DNA of 64,000 nt, taken from assembly GCA_021397835.1 (NCBI GenBank), contig JAJFZO010000889.1, positions 868,001 through 932,000 on the forward strand, written 5' to 3'. Position 1 is the stretch's first letter; the number at the start of each line of letters is the position of its first letter. The stretch is from Moringa oleifera. Lineage: Eukaryota; Streptophyta; Magnoliopsida; Brassicales; Moringaceae. The translations under genes were made by a program, and so were the position numbers. The notes under the pieces are model-generated. The model did not search any database. It was not told where the DNA came from and saw only the letters and a program-made list of their open reading frames with translations. Below, in pieces: positions 52,501 to 64,000 of this stretch.

Positions 52501-55500
52501 CAGTTTTCTGAGACCTCAGATCACATGCCTTCTGTAAGTAATCTGAATAATGAGGGATGACGACTTATCACTAAAACCGTGACAATTATATCTGTAGAGA
52601 TCCCATATTTAATTATTTTCTACACAAAACACTAGTCAAGCAAGGTCATTACTTCCACATTTTGACCCCTCTAATTGTGCATTCACAAAATATTTAAAAG
52701 ATTATATTTCTGGAACCTGTTCCAAAAACAATTCAATATAAAGATACTTGCTTGTCCAGAAGAAATTTAGAGTTGCAACCTCCTAGGAGCATATTATATA
52801 TAATTAAACAAACCATAGGGCATCTATTAGAGAGCTATCTGGCAAGCAAAATATATAAAAAGTGACTTACACGGTCCACAGTTCTCTGATCCCAGGCATT
52901 AGACCATACTGCAGCAGCAGCCCAGTACCCAGCACTGACAGCGTCTTCATCAGCCACAGGCTCAGATAAATTGTCACTGATATTTATCCATGATCCTACG
53001 ACAATGCCATCAATCTCGCCACACTTGATTATAAGATTTTTGGACATATGCATATCCAGTAGGTGCAAAGTAACTTCCCCCAGTGAGTTCAGAGTTGATT
53101 TAATTTGTATGGGTTTTCTCACACGGCCAAGGTATGTTCTCCAGAAATAACTGCTAGGATAAAGTCTCTTTTTCACCAGAGAGAAAGAGAATTTCAGATC
53201 CACAGAAATGATAAGAGCATACAACTCAAAATTGCACCATATAAGCTTCTAATGAAAGACATGATGGGAAACAACAGAATGAAATTTCACATACCTCTAT
53301 AAGTCTTAACATCTGCAAAAATCTTATAAGCTTCTAAAGAAATGATAGGAAACAACAGAATGAAATTTCACACACCTCTATAAGTGTTAATGTCTCCAAT
53401 ATCTTCCACTCATATGGTCCTAAGTAACCATATCTTCTCACCTCCTCAGCAATTTCAACTCGTAGAGACCTTCTGACAGTGCCAAATAATAACTGCTTGA
53501 GACATATTTCAATGTCCTCTCCAAGTTTTTGCAATGTTGCAACAGCAAGTCCAGTTTCACCCTATTATTCATGTATAGTGCATATATAAGTATCATCAGT
53601 TTTGGATAATTGATGAGCCGCAGGCTACACACAGGGAACGCCCAACTCTGAAGATCTTGGGGCTTATATCACCCAATGTAACAAGCCCCAAAAAAAAAAA
53701 AAAAGTTACTTGTAAGCTACCTTCAAAAATAAGTCATATGCAATAGCCCTCCCAATGTCACGAACTTCAGTAAAGATATCATGAGGCTCTTCGTCTGCCA
53801 GGATTTCTTTTGAATGATGAAGATGCAGTTGAAGGACAGCTAAAGGAAGCCGACCAGAGAGTAAAGCATCTTTGACCACAGTTTTCAGATCCAATTTATC
53901 AACTTTCCAACGTGCAATCATCTCCTTCGGATTTTCCAAGGGAGGAACGTTCTTCCCCAAGACTAGCCCTTCTGGCACCAGATCTGATACTTCACTTGAG
54001 TCCTCTGAATTCCAATAAGCTTTTGAGTTAAAGGAATCCTTTGTCATCAAAGAAAGTTTCCCAGTATCATACGGGGCCAGTCCGGATTCAGAGACAGAAA
54101 GTTCATGTCCTTTTGTTGTCTCTAATGATACAGCATCCACTGAAACTATTGAAAGCTGAGACTCATCCTGCAGTAAGTCAGGATCCATCATACTTAATGC
54201 CTTCTCACCATCCACCTGTACCACAGGGAGAAAGATATCCTTAAATTCTAGCTACAAGACAGAGAGAAACATGATGATTAGTGTATCAAAATCACACATC
54301 ACCTGGCCAGGCTTTCTAAATATTGCACTAATGCGATATTGCAGTTTCCGCATGATCTCTAAAAAGTGAGCCATCTCGTGCAGCCTTCTTGAATTTCCTG
54401 TTTCATTTTGTGCCTTATCTGGTAAAACTGGTGGAAGGAAAAGCATTTGTCTTGCATGAAGGCCCTCCAATATGTATGCATCATTTTTGTGCTCTAGCAA
54501 TCCATACTTACGAATCATTTTGGTTGCAAAGCAGGTGGCCAAAGTGAGAAGCCTACAACAGACAATTTAAAGAAGCACCAATAAATGATACCAACCGACT
54601 GGTAAATTTGAAAGAAATATCAAAAGTATGGATAATTATTGCACCATCGAAAATTAAAACAGTCTTCTTAAAACCAATTAATTTTTAAATAATATCAGTC
54701 AATTAACATGAAAAAAAAAAATTGTTCACAACGATTTTGCAACATGAGAGAAAGTTGATAATTCAATCATAACTTACACCAATTCACAGAAAGATACTTT
54801 TACATTATTCATGACAAATAAGCCAACAGTAAATAACAGGACAATCAACAACAGGATCTGTAGCTTAGCTAGACAAACAGAGAAGTAACAAAAAGCTGAG
54901 TAAATGCTAGGCTTAGAAACCTGGGAAGGCCAAGGATGTGCCACTAGCATGCCTTTACGCTCATGACCTAAACAGTTGCATAATCAACACCTTCCATCCC
55001 ACTGCAGTATTTTATTTTCTGTTTGCATCCGTCCCAAAAATTTTTTCGTTGTCAAAAATAAACATTAAATTTTTCTTCTTTTTGCCATGATGCTATTCAT
55101 TATAGTGCACCTTACTCCAACAAACAACAAACACCAGTTGAATTGAATCTTGAGATTAGCGTAGGTCTAGAAGGAGAATGTATGTAAAAATATATAGTAA
55201 AAGAATTTAAGCTTTTTAAATGCTACATATGCAATATCAAGCAAGATGTCTTGATAGATTCTTTCTGGGGTCAATCTGCCAATATCTGGATCTTTCACAA
55301 ATGGCCATGTTTAAAAATGACTTGTTTACTTCAAAAACTAATGCGAACATGACATGGGCAAGTGCTACAAAATGGAAGACAAATAAAGCAAATCACAAAT
55401 ATGGATTTCCAACATGCACTAAATTGACTCACTTTAATAGGTTGGTTGCTTTACTAGGCCCACAACAAACCATCTAAGTCCATCAAAATGGTCTCAGGTT

Positions 55501-58500
55501 CTAACTCAACCTGCTTTCTGAGTAACAATCATGTCTCTACTGCTCATGTTTTTGAGCAGAAACAATAAAACAGTATATTATTTACGAAGCACCAAGGGGG
55601 TGCAACCTGTTCATGTATGGTTAGCTTAAGAAATAATCAATTCTATGATATTAATTAAGTCTTCCACATTTAAAAAGTAATCCCGAGCTCTAGAATTTCA
55701 AAATGCTAATCCAAGACGCTCTAAATACCGCTACTGATGTCCTAATATTTTCAAAAGCCCTCCTGTTCATCTCACGCCAAACACTCCAAAAAAATCACAT
55801 GCGGGATCATCTTCATTAGCCTTTTCCTCTCTCTCCCTAAGCCTAGCCCTAACCATGCCATTAATCCCGTGCCAACTGACCCTGCAGTAACCCAGGACAT
55901 GCCCAGCAGTGGCAGCACTGATGTCCAGATCTGAGCAGTCCATTTACACCATACCAGCAAATGAAACACAGTTACTCCTTGCACGTTGCATAGGTAGCAG
56001 TGATTAACCAGTATCTTTCCCAGTTATCAACGGTCAATATCTTTCTTTTCACTGCCGCCCATGTATAAAACGCTGCCTTAGGAGGAACTCTTAACTTTTC
56101 AAACCTGCTTCCAGGAAAACAACCTCACCTTATTTCCCCTGCACATCCCTCTTAAAAAAGATATTAAAAAAAAAAAAAAAAAGCAACCCCTCCTCCGACT
56201 GCCCAGTTTCCACTGCCCCGTGTCGTCCACATCATTTACTGTGTTATGTTTCCAAATCATCTCATGAAGCCTCTCAATCTGCCCTAACTCCCAATCTTAA
56301 GCATTCCTTCTTAACTGCACAAACCAGAATCCTTCCTCCCTGTATTCACAAACCCAGGCACCGTTATTACATGCAAAAGCAAAAATAGCAGGGAACATTT
56401 CTCTCAAAAGCTCATCTCTGCACCACTTGTCATGCCAGAAATTTTTCCGATCTGCTTTCCTAAACTGAAACTGACCCAAATCTTAAACTCCTCCTACCCT
56501 TCCTAATTGCCTTCCACACACAAATCATATATGCTCCTCCGCTTCTCCTAGCTGTCCATCCCCCTTCTAAGTCTTTATATTTAACCCTCACTAGTCTTCT
56601 CTACAAAACTTCTTTCTTTGTCATAAACCTCCATAACCATTTGCCTAGCAATGCCTTATTGAAGGATACAAGCTTCTTAACTCCTAATCAACCTACAAAC
56701 ACAGGTTGAGAAATCTCCTCCCACCTTAGAAGCTGATACTTGTGATAATCCCCCCAAGTTCCCACAAAAACTTGTTTTTTTATGAAACTTCCAACTTGCC
56801 AACTACTTCCCATGACATTGGAAAAAGAGACATGAAATAAATGGGTAGATTAGAAACGGTTGACTCGATCAAAGTTATTCTCCCAGCTTTCAATAAATAC
56901 TTCTTTTTTCATCCTACTAATTTGCGTTCGAAGAGATCCACTACCCCATTCCATACCCAATCTTCTTAAGTTTAGCACCCAACAGCAGTCACAAGTCTTT
57001 CAAAGGGAACTCCATCAATTTGCCCCCTATAATGGATGCCAATACCTCACCATTCTCTACTGCTACTGCTGCAATCTCTGTTTTTCCCACGTTAATTTTC
57101 AAACCAGAAGTAGCTTCAAAAATGAGTAATATACCCCTTAAATTAATAATATGCTCCTTGTTCGCTTCACAAAAAATTAAAATACCATCAATGAAGAACA
57201 GATGGGACACCACTACCTTGTTCCCACCACAGTCCGCCTTAAAACCCATGCCCCCTATTGATAGCCTTGGACATCAGCACCACAACAAACAACAGCGGGA
57301 ATAACGGATCCCATTGCCTTAAACCCCTAATTACTTTGAAAAAATGAGTCAGACACTCGTTCACCATCAAAGCATGTCAGGCAATAGAAATATGCCCATA
57401 GATTCATACACACCATTTACTACCAAATCTCATTCTCCATATTTTGTACATTAAAAAACCCCACAAAACATGGTCATAAACTTTTTCTATATCTAGTTTA
57501 CACATTAGGCCACTTCTTCATACTTTTGCTTGACTGTCCACGATTTCATTTGTGATTGAAATAGCATCAAAAATCTGTCTTCCCTTTACAAATGCATTTT
57601 GACTTTCACTTATCACTTTTCCACCACCAAGCACATCTTCTTGTTAAATTTTTTAAAATTAACTTATAGACACACCCCACCAGGATAATGGGACTATAAC
57701 TTGTAATACCTGCAACCCCAACCTCTCGAGAATTAGTACGATGAATGTGGAATTGAGTGATCCTACAAATTTCTCCTTCTGATGGAACTCTGCAAATAAC
57801 CTAAGTATATCAACTTTTACTATCACCCAATTAGATTTTAGGAAAGCCATGGTGAAGTCATGGGCTTTGACCCATCACACCCCTTCAAAGCATTCCATAT
57901 TTCCTCCCCCAACTGCCCCTTAATGTGGTCTGTCAATTCAATGTCGATTTACCTAAACTCCACTTCTTCTAGCTTCGATCCCCAACCCATCGATTCCTTG
58001 TACAATCCCTTATAAAAATTCCTTAATCTTTCTTTCAACTCCTCCCCTTCAAGTAGCCTTTCACCTTCGACCTACAGCTTCCTTACATAGTTACATTTTC
58101 TATGGACATTTGCTGTCTTATAAAACAAAAGCGATGTTCCTATCCCCGTCCCTTAACCACAACGTCTGCCTCCATGATATTTCCTCTCATTTTAACAACT
58201 GCACCAATTCATAATTTATTGTCATTCTCTTTGCCTAACTCTCCCCACTACTCCCCCGCCCATAATAACACTGTTTAGCTCCAACAAGTCCCTCCATAGT
58301 TTATCTTTTTACTGCTCCAAATTTTTAAACTGTTTGTTTTTCTTTTTTTTTTCCACCACTTTCTTAACTATTTTCAAGTTCATCACAACCACAAAACAAG
58401 CATTACCTTTCCCCCTCGCCTCCTCTCACCAGTTCTTCCCAAGTTGATCAAAATCCTTAACATGTAACACATGTTTTCTAACTTAAATGGGCAAAAGCCC

Positions 58501-61500
58501 CATTTAATATCTTCCACCACCATCATTACCACATTGTGATCTAAAACTAGCCTTGAGATTAGCAGCTGCTATTGCATATTGGAAAAATTTTTCTCTCAAC
58601 TGTCTGAGACTAGAACTATTTAGCTAAGACAAAAAAAAAGGTTCTCCTTCATATTCTACCACGTCTAAGATCCTCTAATTAATGGTAAGTCATGTAATTT
58701 TAAATCCGATACCATCTCTCTAAAATCCTTTAACAAACCCCCTCTTCCTCTAACCCTTATTCGTTTGCATAGGAATAAAACCTCGTTAAAGTCTCCTCTT
58801 ATCACCCATGGGTTCCCACCCCTCCCGCAATCTCATAAGTCATCCCATAAAGCATGCCTTTCTCCTCTACTACAACTCCTACACACCCTTATGTTCATCA
58901 ATTTCATTTCTTTATTCTGCATTTCAAAAAAACATGACATAAATTGAGAATTCTCCCAAGATTTTAATAGCCTTTTCATTATACTTCTTCAACAAATGAG
59001 TATACCTCCTGGCCTTCCTTGTAGTGTCTTGCACTTCCCTGTGACTACTTGTGACAACCCTCTTGTTTACACTATTAATCCCCTCGACATTCCAAATTAA
59101 TAATCTAAGAACCATAAAATTTGCTCCTTCACAGACTCCTTATGATACCACTATCTTTTTCCTTCCTACTCCTTTCCTTATCATAATTTATCTAAAATTT
59201 CAATCTTTGCAACTCTCAACCTACATCTTGCCCACTCCTCGTCATCTCCTTTTCCACCACCTTTTGCTTTTTACCTTCATGAACAAAGCAAAGACCTCAT
59301 CTTCCAGACCTTTAAAATTCAAATCCAAAGACTTGCATATACTAGCCAAGTCCTTCATTACCCTCTTGGAAATTTCCTTGTCATTGACCTTGTCATAGAA
59401 TCACCACATCAAAATCATCCCTACTGCTCGACTCCATACCCTTTCCATCATGTCTACTAACCCTATCTCCCTCACTTTCTTCGTACAGATTGCCAATGAG
59501 GTAGCCTCCAACCCACACTCATCATCAACCCCATCCCAATTACTTGTCCCGATACTCAAATGACTCATCTCAATGCCTAAACATACTTGATTTAGGAGAG
59601 CCACCATACAATCCTTGAATCTCAACAACTCTCACCTACTTCTCTCATCAAACAAGAGTCTTAGCCTTTTCGTCGGCATTCGCTCTCCATCACCTAAACT
59701 GTCCCGATCACCGGTGATTGTAGCTTCACTACCCATCTCTCAACATTTTTCTTACAAATTGAGAATTGATTTCCACTTCCTCATTGACTTCTGTGCACTG
59801 TGCATTGAGTTCAAGAAAGTTGCTTTACCTGCTTGGCTAATCCGGTGCTTAAACCTAACTCCTCTTAACTGAGCACATTCCTCCACCCCTCAACCATTTT
59901 TCCTTCCAATCTATGTAGGTCCATAGTCTTAGGCTTCCTTGATTCATCTTCTTTTGGCCTAAATCCAAAACCAATGTTGACCTGGTAACACGCATATGAC
60001 CTAAAATAACCCACATACGACCCGATTCCATTCTCGCTTGGATTTTTCCCCGCTCAATCTACCCAATGGCACACTGTGATTAATGGATCCTAGCCTATGC
60101 AAAACCTTTTCAGCAAACCCATACTCCTTGGGGGTTTTAGGCTTCCAATTCAAACCAGGCCCAAACACTAAAGTCCCTTGATTCGCTTTGTTCACCTTTT
60201 CTACCCGATTATCCGAAACCAGAAAACCAAACCGACCAGCACTCTACGACGCCACTTGCTCACCCTCTGCTCTTATGCTCGCCTTCCACCCTATTAATCT
60301 ACCCACAGCCACAGTGAACACACTCTGGAACCCACCTTCGTCACCATCCTAATTGCCTGAATTCGACCCGACATGGAAGGGTCTTTGTATTTGGACTCAA
60401 CAAATATCAGAATGTGTATGAAAAGTTTTGAGATAAAAGTGGATGATTTTTGGGTCAATGGCGGTTGAGTTGTAAACATGGAAGGGTTTTTGTACTTTTA
60501 AGGCTAAGAAAGGTTGGATCAACAAATATCCAAGAATACATTAACAGTTTTGAGACAAAAGTGGATGGTTTCTAAGTCAATGGCAGCTAAGTCAGAAACA
60601 CATAAGGGTTTGTCTAGTTGGACTCGATAGATATAAGAGAGTGTATGAAAAGTTTTGAGTCAGAAGTGGATGGTTTTTGGGCCAGTGGTGACTGAATTGG
60701 AAACATGAAAGGGTTTCCATCTAAGGCTAAGGGAAATTATGGCATTAGTTCCTCTACTTATTATTCTTTTTTTTTTTTTTTTTGGGATGGTATGGAGGAA
60801 GATGAACATGAGGTTAATCAAGAATAGATTATGGAGAATTTTATGTCAATGAGGCGGACATTGTGGAGTTCATAGAATTCTTACTCTCTAACTAGCTAAT
60901 TATACTTGTATATGGGTCTCAGTACTAGCCATATTTAATATCAATATATAACACTTTGTTTCTAATAAAAAAAAGTAAAACAATTCTTCAATAGAGCTCT
61001 AGTCCATTTTACTTTTCAAGTTGGTGAATGCAAAGATTATAGTATAACCTTAAAAGAATAAGACCACTATTCTTCCAATAGGTTTATATTATATTCAATC
61101 ATCACTACTCAACTCGATAATCTGTCTAGAAAAAAAAAAAATGGCTGACATAAAATGTGCTTCAAACGTATTACCATAGAGTTCCATAAAAAGAAAATGG
61201 ACACCTTAACCCCATAATATATGTTTTCTGCTGGACTAAACTCAGAATAGTAATTAATAGTACATTAAACAATCCACCGTTCAGCTTGAGCATTTGTAAA
61301 TTATTCCTCTAAATATCAGTAGATGATCCATCTTTTACATAAAGAGATCAAATCCCAAAACAACCCATTAGTTCAACTGAAAGACCTCAAACAAGAGCCC
61401 AACTGCCAAGTTCATCCCCAGTGGCTGACTAAAAAGTATTAGTGAACATTTTAAGTACCTTTAAGTATATTGAAAATCACACAACCATGACTGATTAACA

Positions 61501-64000
61501 AAGAAACACATATTCTTCTTGAATCCAGGCTTGCATAGAATGATGCCTAACTTGGTACCTCACCACAAGCAGCTGTAGGACCAAGAATTAATCAACTGTT
61601 TAATATTTTTATTGAAAACAGTCTTCCACCATATAAGTATCTTCACCTTCAACATCAAACCCCTGGGGCTGAGAGACACAAACACCATGGAAATAGAGAA
61701 ACAAAATACAAAATCCGCAAAATTCTACTTCCACGTGACTTATTGATGCATATGGAATATCTATTCTAACAATCAAGCTGGATAGACGTAGATGGACTAT
61801 TGTCTTAAAGGACTAAATGTACAAGATTTGGGAAGAAGTTGCCACATACCACTCATTACCACGTCATCTCAAAAAATGGTATAACTGTCTAGTGAGTTAA
61901 TTCGCAAATGGAAATTTTGTTAAAATCCTCAGCCATACACAAACACAAATAAAATAACTAAAATTCTTTACCTTGATGCTGCAGAAACTTCATTATCATT
62001 TCCCCTTTTGTTCAATAACAGATAAACTGTAGCAAACAGAACCCTTAAAATGCCCTCTTCTGCCAGATGGACACCAACAAGCTTTTCTAACGATCTGTTT
62101 ATCAACCAGGAGAGATAAATCCATTAATTGACAATACTTGCCAGACTGCAAATAGTTCTCAACAAATAAAACACCTAAATTTTTTTTATAACAACAGTAA
62201 GAACAGAACACAAAATCTAAACTTGACACATAATGCACAAAAAATTTTGAAAAATCAAATTTTGGAAGCATAATTAATTCTGGACAGCCTATAGAACGCC
62301 GAACATCAGGTAGAAGAATGATTGTGAAGGCCAATGATTGTATATTGGTTCAGCTCTATGTCACTAACAGACAACAACCAGCAACTGTAAAGGATCTTAA
62401 TATCTACTAAGTTCATATTGAAAATCGATATGTATAAGATTATAAAACAAAGTGATCACCTTCAGCATAAATTCACTAGTGCTTTCCACTAGTGCCACAA
62501 CTTCAAAAGAAACCAAGTCTCTATGAAAATCGCTGATCTTCCATACATCCACTAGTGTCATAACTTCTAAACCAACCAGGTTTTATCAAAAAGGTGCCAA
62601 CATACTGTGCTATTTATCATTGCAAGAGAGGAGGGGGGGACAGCTGATTTTCTGCCTTCATCCAAAAGTCATGCACATCCCTCAGTCACTGTTATAATGC
62701 ATTACCTTCCTCCACTCCTCTTCTTTTCTATTATTTCAGGAAAGGGGAGGGAAACCATGTACTACTCGCAAAGATATATAGAATCTGATAGACTAGGATG
62801 CTGTAATTATTACGGAAGGTTTAAACAAAGAAGTAAAAGAAAAGAAAATCATCATAAGAAGCTTACTCATTTATCTCATCAAACTTTAAGTAATCCAAGG
62901 CCATTTGAAGTCGACGCATCCGAGGAATTTTCAGGTCCCACCCTGAAATTGCAGTAATCCATAGAATGTCATGAGTACAACAACAGCTTATTTCAACAGT
63001 GTTAAGATGCAGCAAACTCATCAACTTAAAGATCAAAAAGTAAAAAGCAACCATTCCTAGCAATTTCAACAAATGTGTTTGCAGTTCAGAGAAAGAAAGA
63101 AAGCTGATACCAACTACAAGAAAAGTCTGATGAGTGCTTATAATCACTCTTGCACAATCAAAAAAGCAGAGGAGTTAATATATGTAACACGAAAAGATGA
63201 AGTTCCACCAATTATGCTGCATTTATAGCTTCTAGCAACTCCTACTTATAGCCTAAATGTCCATTAAAACAGTACGAAACCTTCTCCTTGACAATGGCAG
63301 TGAATAAATGAAATCTTTCAGTCCAGAAAATTATCAATTCAAAGCGAATCATTTTCTATACCATAAGTATTCATCAACTTGCATCGGTGCCACATTGCCA
63401 GATAATGTTGCAAGTGGCAAGGCTAACACAGCACAAGGTGGTATCACCATATAAAGAATTAATGCTGCTTCATCAGAAGCCAAGCCAAGAAATGCAGTTA
63501 AAATCTACCTGCAAATACACACATAACCAGGGCCATACAGTCCAGCTGAAAGCCATGGGAACAATTTTTGACAGCAAACCCGTGAATACATGAATTCATG
63601 ACTTTGCATTAAGTTCAAAACAAAGTCTTATATGGCATTCCCCACAATTCAACTCACTAGAACAAGAGTGAAAACTTAACATTATCAAATGATAAAACCT
63701 AGATTACTAATCACTTATTTTGCAACCAAGCTTATGTCCCAATCTTCTTAAAAAAAGAGTGCCACCAGGAATGCGGCAAGAATCTTGTGTATCACAACCC
63801 AAATAGTTCTTTCATTGCTTTCTGATTATATAAAAATGAAAAAATTACGTCCACATTTACCAGGTATAACATTTGAAGCATACCCATTTGGGAAAAAGAA
63901 GAAATTCACTAAAAATTAGATAGTAAACCTGAAGGATTACCAGAGTCTAGACATGCAGAGGACATTAGCAATGATTAGACGAAGATTATTATTGTGTTCC
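37510..64000 (-). CDS. Spatacsin (SPG11)-like protein, 5' end beyond the window
   Basis: Clear exons in transcript order: 62867-62942, 61972-62094, 54303-54552, 53721-54215, 53376-53561, 52871-53167, 50446-51087, 48751-49147, 48464-48591, 48026-48196, 47024-47224, 46218-46778, 46070-46129, 45632-45960, 44880-45300, 43591-44058, 41228-41344, 41009-41130, 40195-40927, 39763-40017, 39208-39390, 38635-38976, 37510-38259. Phases close throughout, giving about 2,435 residues to the stop. The gene starts to the right of the window, since the Arabidopsis homologue has roughly 3,180. The last three exons are the conserved spatacsin C-terminal domain, with blocks [34 protein letters not shown] and [16 protein letters not shown]. 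The rest is mostly helical. Between about 40,500 and 40,900 lies a charged, probably disordered linker. Animal spatacsin works with spastizin and AP-5 in lysosome reformation; the plant role is not established. The intron between the second and third listed exons is 7.4 kb because of a LINE. Confidence 0.9.
42341..43160. mobile_element. Tourist-like (PIF/Harbinger) MITE in a spatacsin intron
   Basis: An 820-base non-coding segment in the intron between exons 43591-44058 and 41228-41344. TTA flanks both ends (42,338-42,340 and 43,161-43,163). The left end reads GGGGATTGTTTAGTT and the right end, reverse complemented, GCCCTTGTTTGGTT, an imperfect terminal inverted repeat. Internal TAATCC/GGATTA motifs near both ends add subterminal symmetry. 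It has no coding capacity. The superfamily is inferred from the TTA duplications and TTGTTTRGTT ends. Confidence 0.6.
50167..50295. repeat. 65-bp tandem duplication in a spatacsin intron
   Basis: Two adjacent copies begin at 50,167 and 50,232 with AATTATTCAC and share the core TATCCCTCGCAGACAAGATT, followed by ACTTTCACATCA. Only a few differences (for example CAGATGG against CAAATGG) separate them, so the duplication is recent. It lies upstream of exon 48751-49147 in the transcript. Confidence 0.9.
51981..52004. repeat. (AAT)n microsatellite
   Basis: Eight uninterrupted AAT units in the intron between spatacsin exons 52871-53167 and 50446-51087. Confidence 0.9.
53241..53404 (-). repeat. 84-bp tandem duplication covering an exon end and its donor site
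   Basis: Copy A (53,241-53,324) and copy B (53,325-53,404) share ATAAGCTTCTAA, then GGAAACAACAGAATGAAATT, then ACCTCTATAAGT. Copy B contains the last bases and donor of spatacsin exon 53376-53561. Copy A is its intronic duplicate and has kept a donor (CTTATAGAG|GTATGT in transcript sense) and gained a good acceptor (TTTTTGCAG). Confidence 0.85.
55553..60745 (-). mobile_element. L1-type LINE retrotransposon, degenerate, inside a spatacsin intron
   Basis: Read on the minus strand, as the host gene. Nucleic-acid-binding type ORF1 relics lie at about 59,400-60,480 (for example [20 protein letters not shown] near 60,150). ORF2 opens with an endonuclease start, [18 protein letters not shown] (about 59,060-59,115). 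Reverse transcriptase pieces include [19 protein letters not shown] near 57,200, where the catalytic FADD is altered to FIDG. A C-terminal zinc-knuckle-like region gives [19 protein letters not shown] (about 56,400) and [20 protein letters not shown] (about 55,970). The 3' end carries a GCACCCCCTTGGTGCTT block near 55,595, like the 3' tails of plant L1 elements, then a short A-run. Stops and frameshifts are frequent, so the copy is inactive. Ends are approximate and no target duplication was found. Confidence 0.85.
60371..60730 (-). repeat. Tandem repeats at the LINE 5' end
   Basis: Three units (60,371-60,475; 60,476-60,599; 60,600-60,702) and a partial fourth. Each starts with ACATGGAAGGGT or a close form and contains GTTTTGAG, then AAAAGTGGATGGTTTTTGGG and GTCAATGGCGG-like blocks. 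Unit lengths are about 105, 124 and 103; the second carries an extra TTTTAAGGCTAAG segment that also appears after the fourth start. They lie directly upstream of the ORF1 relic. Confidence 0.75.

Noticed and set aside
56860..59872. Several plus-strand frames of 60-115 codons
   Set aside because: They are the antisense of the LINE ORF1/ORF2 relics; the protein-like signal is on the minus strand.
1..64000. CRISPR arrays, operons, rRNA and tRNA genes
   Set aside because: The window is plant nuclear DNA. No regularly spaced repeat array was seen, and I recognised no tRNA cloverleaf or rRNA segment by eye; a tRNAscan run would be needed to exclude a tRNA gene fully.

Overview
The window is nuclear DNA of a flowering plant, most likely a eudicot. 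Genes carry many GT-AG introns with AT-rich intron and intergenic sequence. The families are plant types: an RGF/GOLVEN peptide precursor, a UBP27-type deubiquitinase, a two-domain tRNA-His guanylyltransferase, a GPI-anchored GH17/X8 glucanase, a plant S-adenosylmethionine carrier and a plant spatacsin. Species cannot be fixed from sequence alone. I recall the Arabidopsis homologues of UBP27, the SAM carrier and the spatacsin-like gene as lying close together near the end of chromosome 4 (At4g39370, At4g39460, At4g39420), so this looks like an old conserved block; that was not checked.

Layout. 0.1-0.5 kb (+): two-exon RGF/GLV peptide gene. 2.4-7.5 kb (-): ten-exon UBP27-like gene. 7.5-12.5 kb: AT-rich DNA with a decayed Ty1/copia fragment. 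12.5-20.6 kb (-): thirteen-exon THG1 gene whose two halves mirror each other exon for exon. 20.6-28.5 kb: AT-rich DNA holding a dead 4.5-kb PIF/Harbinger element with recognisable ends. 28.5-30.1 kb (-): GH17 glucanase. It is divergently arranged with the S-adenosylmethionine carrier (31.2-36.2 kb, +) across a short shared promoter region. 37.5 kb to the right edge (-): the 3' three quarters of a spatacsin gene, at least 23 exons. One of its introns holds an L1-type LINE of about 5.2 kb and another a Tourist-like MITE.

The genes are independent nuclear units and do not form a pathway. All CDS models were built by hand by joining splice sites. In every gene the exon phases close without a frameshift, and each complete model ends at a stop codon. 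I see no undescribed multi-gene system. The more unusual points are the mirrored exon structure of THG1, a required GC-AG intron in the carrier gene, micro-scale exon duplications in spatacsin, and tandem repeats at the 5' end of the LINE.
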